This document shows, piece after piece, positions 62,047 to 64,000 of a stretch of 64,000 bases of DNA (within the stretch, counting starts at the first letter, position 1; every line of letters starts with the position of its first letter). The notes beneath the pieces were generated by a model. That model was not told the DNA's origin, searched no databases, and worked only from the letters and a program-made list of their open reading frames with translations. The translations under genes were made by a program, and so were the position numbers. The stretch spans positions 310,001 to 374,000 of the forward strand of contig CAVUUV010000005.1 in the NCBI GenBank assembly GCA_963744905.1, given 5' to 3'. The stretch comes from DATFFO01 sp963744905 (GTDB lineage: Bacteria; Actinomycetota; Acidimicrobiia; Spongiisociales; ZC4RG35).

Positions 62047-62241
62047 TTGACAGTGATCCGGTGGGGTGTATCATTTGTTCTCCACTCGGGTCTTGCGACC
62101 CGGGGCCCACACACACGGGGCCGCACCAGCGAGGTGCCGGGCGAGACCCGACGGTTTCGCGCGTCGGCCCTGGTTTTGGACTCTGCAGAGGGGCGGGCTA
62201 CGGTGCCCGCTCCGCGACAGGACGCCTAACCGGCGTAATGT
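62047..62241 (+). promoter_or_regulatory. Tandem promoters of the rRNA operon
   Basis: Three sigma-70-like pairs in the correct orientation: P1 TTGACA (62047-62052), 16 bases, TATCAT (62069-62074); P2 TTGGAC (62176-62181), 17 bases, TACGGT (62199-62204); P3 GCGACA (62214-62219), 16 bases, TAATGT (62236-62241). P1 is the strongest match in the window. Confidence 0.7.
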
Positions 62242-62490
62242 GGGGAGCACAGGGCTCCTTGACAACTGAACAGCGTGACCAAAAGTCAGCAAACACTGCC
62301 AAGGCGGATGCGGCACCCATAGTGCCAATGAAGCCGAGGCAACTTGCATCAGCTCGGGTCAAGACAATCCGTCCGTTCGCGGACCGGATGGTCGGGCCCG
62401 GGACTCGATAGTTAGAGAGAGAGCAGATGCAAACTCACAAATGACATCCGGCCTACCCCGCATCAGACGATGCGAGCCGGCCGAGAATGT
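62242..62490 (+). other. rRNA leader, non-coding
   Basis: About 250 bases between the last promoter and the 16S 5' end. It contains CCTTGACAACTGAACAG (62257-62273), a phrase commonly seen in actinobacterial rRNA leaders and spacers and probably part of processing or antitermination signals. No gene is seen. Confidence 0.6.

Positions 62491-64000
<1,510 letters not shown>

Noticed and set aside
62257..62290. TTGACA at 62259 as a fourth rRNA promoter
   Set aside because: No acceptable -10 hexamer 16-18 bases downstream; the phrase is better explained as a conserved rRNA leader motif.

Overview
The window is dense, high-GC, almost entirely plus-strand bacterial chromosome from an actinobacterium. 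The evidence is the mIHF gene (mihF) beside gmk and rpoZ, a PriA without a Walker A motif, two coenzyme-F420-type enzymes, many 4-base stop/start overlaps, and TAnnnT boxes lying a few bases before start codons as in leaderless transcription. The gene order relA-MBL-hisS-aspS, alaS-ruvX-mltG-aroE-pilD-aroC-aroK-aroB-efp-nusB-pyrR is also actinobacterial. The 16S rRNA at the right edge looks compatible with an Acidimicrobiia-type lineage, but I could not run a comparison and give this only as a lean.

Layout. 1-5.7 kb: end of relA, a frameshifted secreted beta-propeller gene, an MBL hydrolase, hisS, aspS. 5.7-7.3 kb: palindromic repeats, a G-rich tract and a broken DUF222/HNH gene. 7.3-20.4 kb: alkD-like, rarA, a small membrane protein, alaS, ruvX, mltG, the shikimate genes aroE/aroC/aroK/aroB with a DUF4388 gene and a prepilin peptidase, then efp and nusB. 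20.4-29.4 kb: the pyrimidine biosynthesis operon pyrR-pyrB-pyrC-carA-carB-pyrD-pyrF, preceded by a recognisable PyrR-binding leader. 29.3-35.7 kb: an SDR gene on the minus strand, then mihF, gmk, rpoZ, coaBC, metK, priA.

35.7-47.9 kb is the main accessory island: a MocR-type regulator with a frameshifted deazaflavin-type oxidoreductase behind it, divergent from a NitT/TauT-type ABC transporter, beta-ureidopropionase, class III aminotransferase, dihydropyrimidinase, CoA-acylating (methyl)malonate-semialdehyde dehydrogenase and an F420-type luciferase-like oxidoreductase. Together these cover reductive pyrimidine degradation except the first reduction. No PreA/PreT-type dihydropyrimidine dehydrogenase is present; the F420-type enzyme is a candidate for that step. 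Thus the same 64 kb holds a pyrimidine-making operon and a pyrimidine-breaking island.

47.9-64 kb: RDD protein, def, fmt, rpe, a REC-GGDEF-like protein, the riboflavin operon ribD-ribE-ribBA-ribH, an attenuator leader before infC-rpmI-rplT, trmH-like, pheS, pheT, an unusual argF, a 3-methyladenine glycosylase, tandem rRNA promoters and a 16S rRNA gene cut by the window end.

Unusual features: three genes whose best start is CTG inside a CTGA overlap (aroE, pyrB, priA); a two-hairpin repeat family present at two loci with paired changes in the stems; several intergenic tandem repeats, one of which copies a stop codon; structured leaders before pyrR, infC and mmsA; and frameshifts confined to three non-essential genes. 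No tRNA, CRISPR array, prophage or transposase was seen.
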